Of a DNA stretch of 45,461 nucleotides, positions 27,069 through 37,098 are shown one piece after another (the stretch's first letter is position 1; the number at the start of each line of letters is the position of its first letter). This DNA is from CAUZSN01 sp963582345. GTDB lineage: Bacteria; Planctomycetota; Planctomycetia; Planctomycetales; Planctomycetaceae. The stretch spans positions 1 through 45,461 of the forward strand of contig CAUZSN010000008.1 in the NCBI GenBank assembly GCA_963582345.1. The letters run 5' to 3'. The position numbers and the translations under genes were made by a program. Under the pieces are notes generated by a model. The model was not told the origin of the DNA and made no database searches. It saw only the letters and a list, made by a program, of their open reading frames with translations.

Positions 27069-29804
27069 TCACAATCGAGACAACTTTGTCGGCGACGGCA
27101 CAATCTGAATGGTCTCACTGAGCAACTTCGCTGTTTTGGCATCTGACAGCAACCGTTGAATTTTTTCGTCTTTGGGTCTACGGTTCAGACACCATGAGAA
27201 ATGCTTGATAGACTCGGCATACTTTTTTTGCTTGTAATTCCATAAGGCCCACTCGTAACGAGTCTGAAATGAGTGGTAGTCGGTTTTCATTGCAGATCGC
27301 AAACACTTCCAGACGAAATCAGTTTGGCCCAATTTGTTGAATGCAGCGGCGGCGTAGAACCAGAAACTTATTGGGTTTTTTGTATCCGTTTGGCGGGCTT
27401 TCTGAACAGCGACTTTTGCATACTGTCGAAGGATCGTTTGATAGTCGTTGGGCCGGTTCAGATTGCGGTAACGTTGTTCCAACCGGACCAATGTATCCCA
27501 GTCGGGCTGAAAATTTTCGATGACAAACCTGGCTGGAACGTAGTCGACGAGCATGTCCATAATCTGTTCTTGATAGTTAAGACTTCGTTGAAATGATCCT
27601 TTCCAATACAGGATGGCTGTTTTGTACTCGCCCGACGACCAGGCTTGCTGGCCTGCGGCAAACAGGACTCTGGGATCGAATGGTCTGACGATTAGAGCCT
27701 GGTCGATATAGCGCTTCTGTTCGTTCACACCTTTTCCTTCCAGAAAGCACAGTTTAGCCAGGTTGAGATAGCCGTGGCCTTGCAGCGGACACAGCGAGAG
27801 GGCCCGTCGTGTGTGATGCAGGGCAGCGTCTAGAAACTTCCGAGTTCGGCCGATGACGCCGGGATTATTTAGCCATCGGTTCATCGCGGTTGTCGACTGA
27901 AACTTCGAAACCCAGACCGCATCTCGGATTTGTGCCAGCGACATGGGATTCTGGCTATCACGTTGCAGTGCGTGAAATAGCGACACATATCCCATGGCCA
28001 TACGGAGTTGAATTCTCGCATTATTCGGATTCGCCTCGACCGCCGCTTTCAAGGCGGTCAGCTTTTGATAAACTACGCTTTGTTGAAAAGTGAGATTCTG
28101 ATCATGCTGACCTTCAGACTGTGGGTCTCGATTGCCTTTTTGTTTTTTGTCCTGGGCAAAGGTCAGCTGTAGGTATTCGTGCCAATAAGGCTCTGCGTTA
28201 AGCACGGGCAGTGTAATCTGGGCCATCCAGTATCCCAGGCCAACCAGGCCGCAAACCGACACAGCCCAAACGATGCGAGGCAGTTGCCTATTCCACGGTG
28301 ACGAATTCAATGCATGGCCGAAATGAAGATCGTAGTTGATTTGGAAAAGTCGACCTGCGCAGGCGACCAGAATGATGACGACGACCATGCATCCGGGAAC
28401 GTACCAAACGAAATCGACGAATGCATGCACACAATTGGCGGCCAGGCTGCCTGCAATCGCGGCCAGGGCAATCGTTGAACGCTTGGACCGGCTGAAGAGG
28501 ATGCCGCGCACACACCAGCTCAGACACAATCCGATGGCAGTAAGGGTCAGCGCAAAACCGACTAATCCAGTTTCCGAAACGATCTGCAAGTAGCCGCTTT
28601 CCGCGTGCGTGTACTCTACTGGGTCAAACGGCTGATCCAGATACATGGGGTAGGCCTCAGCATGGCTGCCGATTCCTGTACCGAAGAGGGGGAAGTCGGC
28701 CGCCGTCGCCAGATTGGCCTGCCAAATCTGCCAGCGTCCATTTGGGTCCCAGTTGTCCAAACGGCGTGCAACGGCGTCATAACCGAGAAGGAAAAGACAA
28801 CTTCCAACCAGGACGCCCGTCCCCATCAGTCCGGCCACTAATTTTCGGGACACCAAACCTTTGCTCGACAAGATGCCCATCGAAACCAATGCTGCTACGA
28901 ACATGGCGACTACACCACCACGAGACAACGAAAGCAGCCCAGCAAACACAACGATTCCCAAAGCTGGCAACAACAGTCCAACAGCGCCATTTCCACGACT
29001 GGACGTCCGGTTGGTGAACTGAAAGCTTTGTGATCGTGACTGTTGTATTTTGTGCGCAACGTGCATGAACCACCAAATAAAAGGCCCGATTCCAAGTGCT
29101 AAGAATTGGGCGAAATGGTTTTTGTTCGAGAAACCACCTTTGACCCGGAAATACGTGTTCGTCAGCGGATAGTCGTACAACCAAAAGAATTTTCCATTGC
29201 TGGTCAAGTACTGGACTAACCCATAGATCGCCATGGCACCGACCGAGACACACACCCAGCGTAGCATTCGCTCGACTTCGTGCACGTGCCGCAGGCGTTG
29301 TGATGTGACGAGAAATATCAGTATGTAGGCCAAAAATGTGACCAGTCCAAGTCGTGATTCCGCAGTCGCCAGTGAGATCTGTGACCATGGTTTGGGGGAT
29401 GTCGCGGAAACCGAATCGGTGTTCCAGACGGTCAGAATCTCGGCGATTTGTGGAGACATTGCATCGACCAGTTCGGTAGGTAGGTGGACGATGTGCAATA
29501 AGCCAACTCCGACACCGGCTAACAGCAACAATTCGGCCTGTGTTCGATGCCACATTGGCTGAGGGTGGAGACTTTGATAAAGTGCCCAAGCGATGGCCAT
29601 CCAACAAGCCGCGGCAGTCAGGACAACCTGTCCCATTGCGACTCGGCCGCCCATAAGAAAAGGGACTACAAATAGGACACAGACGAGGCCCAAATCGACG
29701 GCAGTTCTTAGTGGCGTGGCCATCCAGCTATTTCGAACGGGCGCACTGGGCCGATTTGCAATTCGTCCGCGAATCGTGAAACCAGCATTCAATTCCGACG
29801 ACAT
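27069..29804 (-). CDS. O-antigen ligase/polymerase (Wzy/WaaL family) with C-terminal TPR-like domain
   Basis: 911 residues. The N-terminal about 500 residues hold a dozen or so membrane helices with the O-antigen ligase core: KGGFSNKNHFAQFLALGIG, LLSLSRGGVVAMFVAALV, and the large periplasmic loop including GRWQIWQANLATAADFPLFG, GTGIGSHAEAYPMYLD and HAESGYLQIVSETGLVGFAL. The remaining 350 residues are soluble and helical with TPR-like spacing (NPNNARIQLRMAMGYVSLF, GYLNLAKLCFLEGKGVNEQK). Probably polymerises or ligates polysaccharide on the periplasmic side. The ATG at 29804 is preferred to the TTG at 29828. It is the most downstream gene of the minus-strand polysaccharide operon. Confidence 0.85.
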   Translation of the reverse strand: MSSELNAGFTIRGRIANRPSAPVRNSWMATPLRTAVDLGLVCVLFVVPFLMGGRVAMGQVVLTAAACWMAIAWALYQSLHPQPMWHRTQAELLLLAGVGVGLLHIVHLPTELVDAMSPQIAEILTVWNTDSVSATSPKPWSQISLATAESRLGLVTFLAYILIFLVTSQRLRHVHEVERMLRWVCVSVGAMAIYGLVQYLTSNGKFFWLYDYPLTNTYFRVKGGFSNKNHFAQFLALGIGPFIWWFMHVAHKIQQSRSQSFQFTNRTSSRGNGAVGLLLPALGIVVFAGLLSLSRGGVVAMFVAALVSMGILSSKGLVSRKLVAGLMGTGVLVGSCLFLLGYDAVARRLDNWDPNGRWQIWQANLATAADFPLFGTGIGSHAEAYPMYLDQPFDPVEYTHAESGYLQIVSETGLVGFALTLTAIGLCLSWCVRGILFSRSKRSTIALAAIAGSLAANCVHAFVDFVWYVPGCMVVVIILVACAGRLFQINYDLHFGHALNSSPWNRQLPRIVWAVSVCGLVGLGYWMAQITLPVLNAEPYWHEYLQLTFAQDKKQKGNRDPQSEGQHDQNLTFQQSVVYQKLTALKAAVEANPNNARIQLRMAMGYVSLFHALQRDSQNPMSLAQIRDAVWVSKFQSTTAMNRWLNNPGVIGRTRKFLDAALHHTRRALSLCPLQGHGYLNLAKLCFLEGKGVNEQKRYIDQALIVRPFDPRVLFAAGQQAWSSGEYKTAILYWKGSFQRSLNYQEQIMDMLVDYVPARFVIENFQPDWDTLVRLEQRYRNLNRPNDYQTILRQYAKVAVQKARQTDTKNPISFWFYAAAAFNKLGQTDFVWKCLRSAMKTDYHSFQTRYEWALWNYKQKKYAESIKHFSWCLNRRPKDEKIQRLLSDAKTAKLLSETIQIVPSPTKLSRL

Positions 29805-29915
29805 CTGTGTGTCTTTCTGAGGGTCCAATGCGAAAGCACGCAGTCGTTGGAGTTCGGGAGTTGGCTGGTCTCGCGTAGTCTACAGAGCGGACTACAACTA
29901 CGTGGTTGTTGCCGA

Positions 29916-32234
29916 TTAGGCAGCCTGTCGTGAACTATAGGTGTCGTCAATGTGGTTCTCGATTAAATCCTCGCGCGCTTGTTCGCCATCAGTTTCTGAA
30001 CGATTCTCATCGTCGTTGTAGCTGTGTTCGTACGAGTGCTCATAGCGGTATCCATACCCGTACCCATAATAATCTTGACCGCTGTTAGGTGTCAGATGGT
30101 TCACGACGACGCCCAATAAACTGACATCGACGTTGTCAAAAGTTTCAGCGGCTCGGATGACCATCCGCCGTCGATTTATGTCAGGACGGACAACAAGGAG
30201 CACTCCATCGACCATACGGCCCATAATTACCGGATCACTTACTGCCAAGGCTGGCGGCGAGTCGATCAAAATTTGATCATAAATCGTTTCCGCCCATGCC
30301 AGCAGTTCGGAAAACCTGTCGCTCGTCAGAAGTTCTGCGGGATTGATGGGACGCGGGCCAGACGGCAGGACATCGAGCCCCTCAAGCACAGTGTGATAAA
30401 GATTGTTCAAGCAGCTTTCAGTAATAGGTGCAGCATCCCGCAACACCTGTGACAATCCTCTGGGGCCTTTCAAATTCAGTATTGCGGTCAGACCCGGCCG
30501 TCTCATATCGGCATCGATGATGAGAGTGCGCTTGCCGGCTTGAGCGAACGCGGTGGCCAGGTTGACCAGAATCGTTGTCTTGCCATCGCCTGGTTCTGTG
30601 CTGGTTGTGACGATACGTTGTGTGGCGGTTTTATTGAAACTCAAGGCGGTACGCAGTGTTCGGAATGCTTCCGTCTCGACGCTGTTTGGTTTTGTGAACG
30701 TGTGAATCGAATCGATGCCTTCGCCGTCCAACGGTTTCATTTGACCTACCATAGCCAAAACAGGGACACCAAGCTGAATTCTTAATTCCTCCGGCGACCG
30801 GAAGCGGTCATCCAATGTATCCAGAACGTAGACAATCACCAATCCGCTACCGAGACCTATGGCAGCGCACACTAGAGCCACGACGACGAGACGCGGTGAA
30901 ACCGGAATGTTTGACACTTTCGGCGGGCTGATCACCTCTGCTTTCGTTATGAAGTTCCCCTTTAAATCGACATCCTTGATCCTGTCAAACAGAAGGTCGC
31001 GGTAAGCACGCATGTGTTCCAGGTCGAGTTTGACAATGTCGACTTTAGCATTCTGCTTGTTCAAGCTCAGTGCGAGACGCTTTTCATTCTCGAATTGTTG
31101 ACGAATCTCATGTTCATGTTCGGCGGCGTACATTACTCGCTGTCGCGCCATTTGAATCAGGCGAGGCTTGAGTTCACTCTTGCGGATTTCACGTAGTTTT
31201 TGATTTTCCTGTTGTCGGTGGATTGTTAACCAGTACTCGCTTTGCCTGATCCTTCCCTGCAAAGAAATGATGTTGGGGTGATTCTCACGGAACTTCGTCA
31301 GTTCAGAATTCAATTTGGCTCTATCTTGATTCAATTGTTGTTCTATGCGAGTGATTGTATAAATGTCTTGCGTTCCGAGTCCCAGATCTGCGCGCAACAG
31401 ATCACTGCCGAGCCCCTGAATCGTCTGCAGTGCCAGTTGGTGAATGTCTTCGCCGTTTTGATCGGCCTTTAAAATTGACTTCAGGAATGATCGTGCGGCA
31501 ACGGATCGCTTTGCGGATTCGACTAGCGACTTATTCAGTTCGGAGACGCGAAACGCGATTACTCGTAAGCTCTTACCATCGGGGCCGATGATGTCCTCGA
31601 ATTGGTCTCGCAATTCAAGTAAGTCGAGTTCCTTTGTCCGTAGTTTCTTTTCCAATTCCGATTTCTCGGTCGTCAGAACATTCAGCTGTTCACGCGCACT
31701 GTCCTTGTGTGTGTCGTTAATAAAATTCAGGTAGGCGTCTGCGATGCCGTTGACCACGGCCGCGGCGGCTTTCGGATTTTGCGAGCGATAGCGAACCGAA
31801 ATTATGCTGGTCAATCGGTCCGAGTGGACATAGAGATTCTCACGCAGGGCTGCAGACCATTTGTATTTTGGGATCCCTTTCAGCTCATTCCGAAATTCTG
31901 GCGACAAGGAGTTTGCAACTTCCTGCAACACAACATCGCACATCAGAATTTTTCTATGGGTTGGAATCTGGTCGCGTAATTGTGGCGCATTGTGCGAATT
32001 GTGTCCAAAGGACTCTCCGGCGTTTTGTATCAGATACAGTTCGACGCGCGAGTCATATTGCCGAGTGGCCGTCAGGTAGTACAGTGTGCTCAACAATCCG
32101 CTGACAACCAGCGTGCTGAAGACAATCCCCTTGCGCATCCGGACAGCGTGCAGGAATTGGATGATTTCCGCGAAAACGTTCGAGGCAGAAATATTAGATT
32201 GTATGGATAAAGAAGGATTATCTTCGGAGGTCAT
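29916..32234 (-). CDS. Wzc-type polysaccharide co-polymerase with BY-kinase domain
   Basis: 772 residues. An N-terminal Wzz domain with a first membrane helix near residue 40 (RKGIVFSTLVVSGLLST), long periplasmic coiled coil (about 180-400, with KSELEKKLRTKELDLLELRD), and a second helix near 455 (LVVVALVCAAIGLGSG). The tyrosine kinase domain has Walker A STEPGDGKTT (about 545-554), Walker A' LIIDADMRRPG and Walker B ILIDSPP. The tail has eight tyrosines in 18 residues from about 722 (YYGYGYGYRYEHSYEHSY). It controls chain length and export through cycles of Tyr phosphorylation. It follows wza by 23 bp. Confidence 0.95.
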   Translation of the reverse strand: MTSEDNPSLSIQSNISASNVFAEIIQFLHAVRMRKGIVFSTLVVSGLLSTLYYLTATRQYDSRVELYLIQNAGESFGHNSHNAPQLRDQIPTHRKILMCDVVLQEVANSLSPEFRNELKGIPKYKWSAALRENLYVHSDRLTSIISVRYRSQNPKAAAAVVNGIADAYLNFINDTHKDSAREQLNVLTTEKSELEKKLRTKELDLLELRDQFEDIIGPDGKSLRVIAFRVSELNKSLVESAKRSVAARSFLKSILKADQNGEDIHQLALQTIQGLGSDLLRADLGLGTQDIYTITRIEQQLNQDRAKLNSELTKFRENHPNIISLQGRIRQSEYWLTIHRQQENQKLREIRKSELKPRLIQMARQRVMYAAEHEHEIRQQFENEKRLALSLNKQNAKVDIVKLDLEHMRAYRDLLFDRIKDVDLKGNFITKAEVISPPKVSNIPVSPRLVVVALVCAAIGLGSGLVIVYVLDTLDDRFRSPEELRIQLGVPVLAMVGQMKPLDGEGIDSIHTFTKPNSVETEAFRTLRTALSFNKTATQRIVTTSTEPGDGKTTILVNLATAFAQAGKRTLIIDADMRRPGLTAILNLKGPRGLSQVLRDAAPITESCLNNLYHTVLEGLDVLPSGPRPINPAELLTSDRFSELLAWAETIYDQILIDSPPALAVSDPVIMGRMVDGVLLVVRPDINRRRMVIRAAETFDNVDVSLLGVVVNHLTPNSGQDYYGYGYGYRYEHSYEHSYNDDENRSETDGEQAREDLIENHIDDTYSSRQAA

Positions 32235-32257
32235 TATTCGACATGCCTTGTGATTCC

Positions 32258-33394
32258 CTAAAACAGAGTGTTCAACGAAGCCCCCACTCCGAAGTTGATC
32301 AAGTACAGTGCCTCCAGGATGATGGTGGCAGGTGTCTTTTCGACGGTCACGATATCTCCGGGCATCAATCGTAGATTGACGTCTCCATTGCGCTTTGCCT
32401 GATGAATGGTGAGTTGAATTAAGAATGGCTCCACTTGAGATGACAGGCGACGAATGACGAACACCTTGTTGGCGACCGTCGACGAAACTCCACCGGCCAG
32501 GGCGATCGCGTCTAACACCCGTAGTTCCTCGCGGATGGGAAATTCGTAACGTCCTGGCTTTTTTATAAGTCCCATAACGTGAACGGGCTTCGGGTCGCGT
32601 TTCTCGACCATGACGATGGCACCATCCTGCAGCTGGTACCCATTGGATCCCTCTTTGGCAGCCGAGGCGAGATTGATACGAAGGGACTGCGGACGAGCAT
32701 ATGCAGACGCCTTCACAGATTCGAACGAAAAACCAGCCGAAGAAACAGAATCCATCCCATTTCGGGCCACAAGGGTTGGCATTAATTTGTCATGGGATGA
32801 ATCATTGGGGTACCGAATCTGGACATGGATACCGGCATCGTCCGCAAGCATGCCGGCTTCGGTTAACGCTGTCAACAAGTCGCTGGCACCACGCGGCAAT
32901 TCATAGATTCCGGGTTCCTTGACCGCTCCCACGACCGTGACCCGATTTATCCGTTGTCGTTTCATTGTGACTGTTACGTGTGGTGCCCGATACAGACCTC
33001 GCTGTACGGCGGCAGCTATGACGGCGGCCTCGGCGCCTTCCAGTTCCAGTCCCGCAAGAGCCACGGCGCCGATTACCGGCAGATTGGCGACTCCCAGTTC
33101 GTTCACCCGAACAGGAAATGTGAATGTGTCTTTCTCGCTCAATCCAGCCGAAATTGTCACTTCCAACACGTCACCGCCGTAGATCGACTCATTGCTGACT
33201 GCGGGAATGGCGAATTTAGTAAGATCGACAATCTGTGGGTTCTCAATCGGAGGTGCATGAAGCTGGGGCGGGAGATCTGTCGCATGATACTGGGGAGTTG
33301 CACATCCAATGGAATGAGCTACAAACAGCATCAGCAGAATGCTGACTAAGATTTCTGTTGCACTCGCGGACCAAACACGACCTGCGATGCTCAT
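32258..33394 (-). CDS. Wza-type polysaccharide export lipoprotein (SLBB)
   Basis: 378 residues with a lipobox: membrane segment about 13-28 and the Cys at residue 31 in AHSIGCATP. The Poly_export segment follows: ESIYGGDVLEVTISAGL, VNELGVANLPVIGAVALAG and LYRAPHVTVTMKRQRINR. Two SLBB-like parts: RVTVVGAVKEPGIYELPRG and PVHVMGLIKKPGRYEFPIR, ending MPGDIVTVEK. It forms the outer-membrane export channel with Wzc. The ATG at 33394 is chosen; the open frame before it adds 15 residues with no signal character, while GAGG 9 nt before the ATG fits. First of three closely spaced genes (wza, wzc, polymerase). Confidence 0.93.
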   Translation of the reverse strand: MSIAGRVWSASATEILVSILLMLFVAHSIGCATPQYHATDLPPQLHAPPIENPQIVDLTKFAIPAVSNESIYGGDVLEVTISAGLSEKDTFTFPVRVNELGVANLPVIGAVALAGLELEGAEAAVIAAAVQRGLYRAPHVTVTMKRQRINRVTVVGAVKEPGIYELPRGASDLLTALTEAGMLADDAGIHVQIRYPNDSSHDKLMPTLVARNGMDSVSSAGFSFESVKASAYARPQSLRINLASAAKEGSNGYQLQDGAIVMVEKRDPKPVHVMGLIKKPGRYEFPIREELRVLDAIALAGGVSSTVANKVFVIRRLSSQVEPFLIQLTIHQAKRNGDVNLRLMPGDIVTVEKTPATIILEALYLINFGVGASLNTLF

Positions 33395-33700
33395 TGGATG
33401 TCGCCTCGTTCCCGGTGCGAACGCAACAGTTTTTCCCACACGAATAGATCGGGGCAGCGGATCGTGCCTTGTTCAACGAACGGACTGAAAAAATGCGATT
33501 GCGAACGAGTAGAAGGCACAATCCCGCAATTCGGTGATTGAGTGAACGTTCCCCGAATCATTGTCTGGACTGGGAACACGTGCCGAATGGTCACGTAGGG
33601 ATAGTGATTGTGGGAATTGTGCGGGGAACCCTAGATCAACCGCGGTTTTGCGTCAATAGAGGTTTTCTTTTCGCGAGATGCACCGTACAAATTCTTCGGC

Positions 33701-34960
33701 CTAAGCTGCCTTGAATTTGGACGCTGGGTGATCGGCGATGGCGATATTGAGCACCTTCTGAGTCGCCGCACAGATATCTCGCATGCAGGTGTCGGAAAGG
33801 GTCGGATGAACCATGAACATTAGACTAGATTCCGCCAAACGCTTGGCATTAGGACGTCGGTCCAGAGGGCGCAGATTGAGGGCTTCGAACGTTTTCTCTA
33901 GGTAGACTTCCGGACAGATACCACTGCCGCAGGGAATTCCTTCGGCCTGGATTGCGTGGATAATTTTGTCCCGCGTCCATGACCCCGATAACCATTCCGG
34001 TTTCAGGTAGACATAGTATTTGTAGTAGCTGTGGGCGAACTCTTCATTGGGAATTGGCACGTCAAGTGCCGGGATATTTGAGAAACCAGAGTTCAAAATG
34101 ACCGCGTGTCGCCGGCGTTTCACGAGCCAATTTTCCAAACGTTGCAGAGCCACACGGCCGATTGCGGACTGCATTTCGGTCATTCGCCAGTTGGTGCCGA
34201 GCGATTCGTGTGTCCATCTGAAAATGCTTGAATGATTGCGGTTGTAGACCGCATCCCAGTTCTTTCCATGATCCTTAAAACTCCAGGCACGGTGCCAAAT
34301 GTCTGCATCATTGGTGGTGACCATGCCGCCTTCGCCTCCAGTCGTCATGATCTTGTCCTGACAGAATGAGAACGTGGCCACATCGCCGAGTGAACCGACG
34401 GGGCGGTCCTTGTAAGTGGCGCCGTGTGCCTGAGCGCAATCTTCGATAACTCTTAGGCCGCGATTGCGTGTTAGCCTGAATATCTCGTCCATATCACACG
34501 GCCAGCCCGCCAGATGGACGACAATGATAGCCTTGGTCCGAGGGCTCAGAACGGCTTCGATTGATTCTGCCGTGATATTGCCGCTAACTGGGTCAACGTC
34601 GGCGAAAACGGGAACGCCGCCACACATGGCGACCGCACTAGCCGTCGCTATAAATGTCCGACTTGGCACGATCACCTCATCGGCTGAACCGATGTCGATT
34701 GCGTGTAGGGCCAATTCTAGTGCAACGGTTCCGTTCGCGACGGCAACGGCATACTTAGTTCCAACGAACTGCGAGAACTCTTGTTCGAAGCATCGGCCTT
34801 CTTCACCAGTCCAGTAGTTGACGCACCCTGATTGTAAGACGTTGGTGACAGCCTGAATTTGCTCATCGTCAAAATGTGGCCATGGAGCGAAGGGTCTTGA
34901 ACTGACAGGACGCCCACCGTCGATGGCAAGTCGGTCGAATCGCGGTGCCATTTGTGTCAT
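33701..34960 (-). CDS. DegT/DnrJ/EryC1/StrS-family sugar aminotransferase
   Basis: 419 residues. PLP marks: NGTVALELALHAIDIG, VIEDCAQAHGATYKDRPVG (the aspartate that pairs with the pyridine nitrogen), and the Schiff-base Lys203 in FSFCQDKIMTTGGEGG. FSEs of the family C-terminus include SYYKYYVYLKPEWLSG and RRRHAVIL. It transfers an amino group, usually from glutamate, to a keto sugar-nucleotide (giving 3- or 4-amino sugars). Unusually, no dehydratase or epimerase that would make the keto sugar is nearby. AAGGA 7 nt before the ATG at 34960 decides against the ATG at 34975. It is separated from the acyl-AMP ligase by 55 bp and from wza by 306 bp. Confidence 0.92.
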   Translation of the reverse strand: MTQMAPRFDRLAIDGGRPVSSRPFAPWPHFDDEQIQAVTNVLQSGCVNYWTGEEGRCFEQEFSQFVGTKYAVAVANGTVALELALHAIDIGSADEVIVPSRTFIATASAVAMCGGVPVFADVDPVSGNITAESIEAVLSPRTKAIIVVHLAGWPCDMDEIFRLTRNRGLRVIEDCAQAHGATYKDRPVGSLGDVATFSFCQDKIMTTGGEGGMVTTNDADIWHRAWSFKDHGKNWDAVYNRNHSSIFRWTHESLGTNWRMTEMQSAIGRVALQRLENWLVKRRRHAVILNSGFSNIPALDVPIPNEEFAHSYYKYYVYLKPEWLSGSWTRDKIIHAIQAEGIPCGSGICPEVYLEKTFEALNLRPLDRRPNAKRLAESSLMFMVHPTLSDTCMRDICAATQKVLNIAIADHPASKFKAA

Positions 34961-35015
34961 TCGGCATCCTTTCATTCAATCGATGTGCTGTGCAGACCAC
35001 CGGCCTACTCAGCGT

Positions 35016-36362
35016 TTACGCAGTTTTGTGAAGTTTTTTGAATCGAGATGAATGTTGCGAACCGGCTACGATTTCGACTTTGACAGGGACCTTGTATTTC
35101 TGAAAGCGACTTTGGCAATATATTTTCAATCGGTTGATGAACGCTTTGGGTTCTTCTGGCTGAATTAACTGCACCTTGGCACAGACGATCTGGCCGGTAA
35201 TGGAGTTTGTCTCGCCCACAACCACTGCGTCGGCTACGTTTTCCAGTTCCTGAATCACGCTTTCGACTTCGGCCGGATACACTTTCTCGCCCCCGACGTT
35301 GATGATTTCCGATTCACGACCCAAAATGCGAATGTATTCATCCTGGACTTCGACACGATCCCCTGTGTTTAACCAGCCATCGTCCCTGAACGGGCTTGGC
35401 GCATTCAGATAACCGAGCATGGCGGATTGGGCCTTGATCTGCAGAATGCCATCGACGACGCGCGTGTCGAAGCCCTCGCCGCCAATCTTCATCCACAATG
35501 AATCGGAACTCCGCGACTTCGATCGCAGAATGCCGACCTCCGACAGCCCATAAGTCTGTAACAGTCGGATGTGTGGAAACCGTTCATTGAACAGTTTTAG
35601 AGTACTTTCCGGCATCGGCTCGGTACCGTAGGTCACAGTTTTCAAGGAACTTAAGTCATAATCCCGAAAGGCTTCGCTAATCAGCACCAAATTCAGAAAG
35701 GTTGGTGATGTGGGCAGTAGTTCGACACGATGTTTCTCGACTGTGGCAAGCACGCTGTCCGGAGAACGATCCTGAACAGTGACTAGGCAACCACCGTTCG
35801 AAAACGTATACATCATCGTGTTGATGCCGCCGATGTGGTCGTACAACAAGAACGAGATCGTTCGCAGACTGTGCCTCGGCTGCTTGAATTTTTCCAACAG
35901 TGGCACCAGATCGTGGACAGCTGCCTTGCACTGTCCGGTAGAACCAGATGAAAACAGGACCAATCCGGGGTGGCCTTTGCATCGCAAATTGTCATACAAG
36001 TCGTGCGAGGCGAGGCGATCGAATCGGGTCACTTGGATTTCATCATCGACGTCTACGGAAAACAACACCTCGGCTTGCGTAAGTTCGATGAATTCATCGC
36101 GTTTCGAATCGGAGGCCGATGTCAAAGGAACAAGAATACAGCCTTGCTCAATCAACGCCAGAAATAGCGCAACCGCATTCGGTGAAAAGTCGGCTTCCAG
36201 CACCACGACCCTTCCTGTGTCGACTTGTTCCGAGTGAATTTTGTTCCTCCAATACTCGGTGCGATTCAGCAACCATTGATAATTTAGAGCCTGGTCGCGC
36301 CAAACGACGGCGTTGTTTGTCTCGGTTTTCCGAAATACATTCAGCAAGAAATCGATAAACAT
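35016..36362 (-). CDS. Acyl-AMP ligase (ANL superfamily)
   Basis: 448 residues. The adenylate-forming core has the A3 P-loop VLFSSGSTGQCKAAVHD (about 137-150), the A5-like LLQTYGLSEVGILRSKS, and A7/A8 in DGWLNTGDRVEVQDEY, ILGRESEIINVGGEKVYPA. The C-terminus RFKKLHK may hold the catalytic Lys of A10. It is short compared with typical 500-plus-residue ligases. It activates a carboxylic acid as acyl-AMP, for transfer to CoA or a carrier; no ACP gene is seen. Its ATG overlaps the SDR stop (TGATG) with GGGAGG 6 nt before, so translation is coupled. Likely supplies acyl groups to the acyltransferase two genes upstream. Confidence 0.85.
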   Translation of the reverse strand: MFIDFLLNVFRKTETNNAVVWRDQALNYQWLLNRTEYWRNKIHSEQVDTGRVVVLEADFSPNAVALFLALIEQGCILVPLTSASDSKRDEFIELTQAEVLFSVDVDDEIQVTRFDRLASHDLYDNLRCKGHPGLVLFSSGSTGQCKAAVHDLVPLLEKFKQPRHSLRTISFLLYDHIGGINTMMYTFSNGGCLVTVQDRSPDSVLATVEKHRVELLPTSPTFLNLVLISEAFRDYDLSSLKTVTYGTEPMPESTLKLFNERFPHIRLLQTYGLSEVGILRSKSRSSDSLWMKIGGEGFDTRVVDGILQIKAQSAMLGYLNAPSPFRDDGWLNTGDRVEVQDEYIRILGRESEIINVGGEKVYPAEVESVIQELENVADAVVVGETNSITGQIVCAKVQLIQPEEPKAFINRLKIYCQSRFQKYKVPVKVEIVAGSQHSSRFKKLHKTA

Positions 36363-37063
36363 CACACGCCTCCCAAGTACAGGATTTGTCCTGTGATGAA
36401 GTCGCTTTCGGGGCGCAGGAAAAAATCGATCACGTTCGATACGTCGCGGTATTCACCGAAGCGGTGGATCGCCTGCCGATCCAGTATCGCTTCGAGTTTT
36501 TCTTGCGGGACGGATCGAATCAGATCGGTTCGGACGGGTGTCGGTCCAATGGCATTCACTGTAATGTGGTACGGAGCGAACTCGCGTGCCAGTATTTCCG
36601 TCAGCGTAACGACGGCGGCTTTTGATGAAGCGTAAACTGCCTCACCATCGAGCTTCAGTGGAACGGCGACCGTCACAAAATTCACAATGCGTCCTTGCTT
36701 GCGGCGCTGCATTAGCTTGGCCGCTTCGCGACAAAACAAGAACGTGCCAGTGAAATTAGTGTCTAGAAGTCGCTGCACTGTGTCGCCGGGTGTCAGCAAT
36801 GAGTGGTTCATCGAAGCGATGCCCGCGTTGTTAATCAGTGCATCCACTCGGCCTAGATCTTTGTTGATTTCGACGAACAATTGCTTCACGGCTTTTTCAT
36901 CCGCTACGTCCAGGCAGACGTGTCGGTAATTGGAATGGATCAAGCCGTTCTCTTTACGGCTGCAGCCGACGACTCGGCAGCCATTTTCGAGATAGTGTTC
37001 TGACAGATGCCGACCGATGCCTTTGCGCGTCCCCGTGATGAGGATAACGGCTCCGTCATTCAC
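36362..37063 (-). CDS. Short-chain dehydrogenase/reductase
   Basis: 233 residues from a GTG at 37063. AAGGAGG 6 nt upstream decides this start; a longer frame would run into neuD. Motifs: TGTRKGIG (residues 10-17) for NAD(P)H, NNAG (78-81), catalytic Tyr144 and Lys148 in YASSK, and a Thr (131) where the usual Ser stands. The C-terminus FITGQILYLGG resembles 3-oxoacyl reductases (FabG-like) and rhamnolipid- or anthrose-type SDRs. It probably reduces a keto group either of an acyl-CoA/ACP or of a sugar. It is placed between neuD and the acyl-AMP ligase with coupling to the latter. Confidence 0.9.
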   Translation of the reverse strand: MNDGAVILITGTRKGIGRHLSEHYLENGCRVVGCSRKENGLIHSNYRHVCLDVADEKAVKQLFVEINKDLGRVDALINNAGIASMNHSLLTPGDTVQRLLDTNFTGTFLFCREAAKLMQRRKQGRIVNFVTVAVPLKLDGEAVYASSKAAVVTLTEILAREFAPYHITVNAIGPTPVRTDLIRSVPQEKLEAILDRQAIHRFGEYRDVSNVIDFFLRPESDFITGQILYLGGV

Positions 37064-37098
37064 AGCGATCCTCCTTGATCGACGTCGTGAATTAACCG

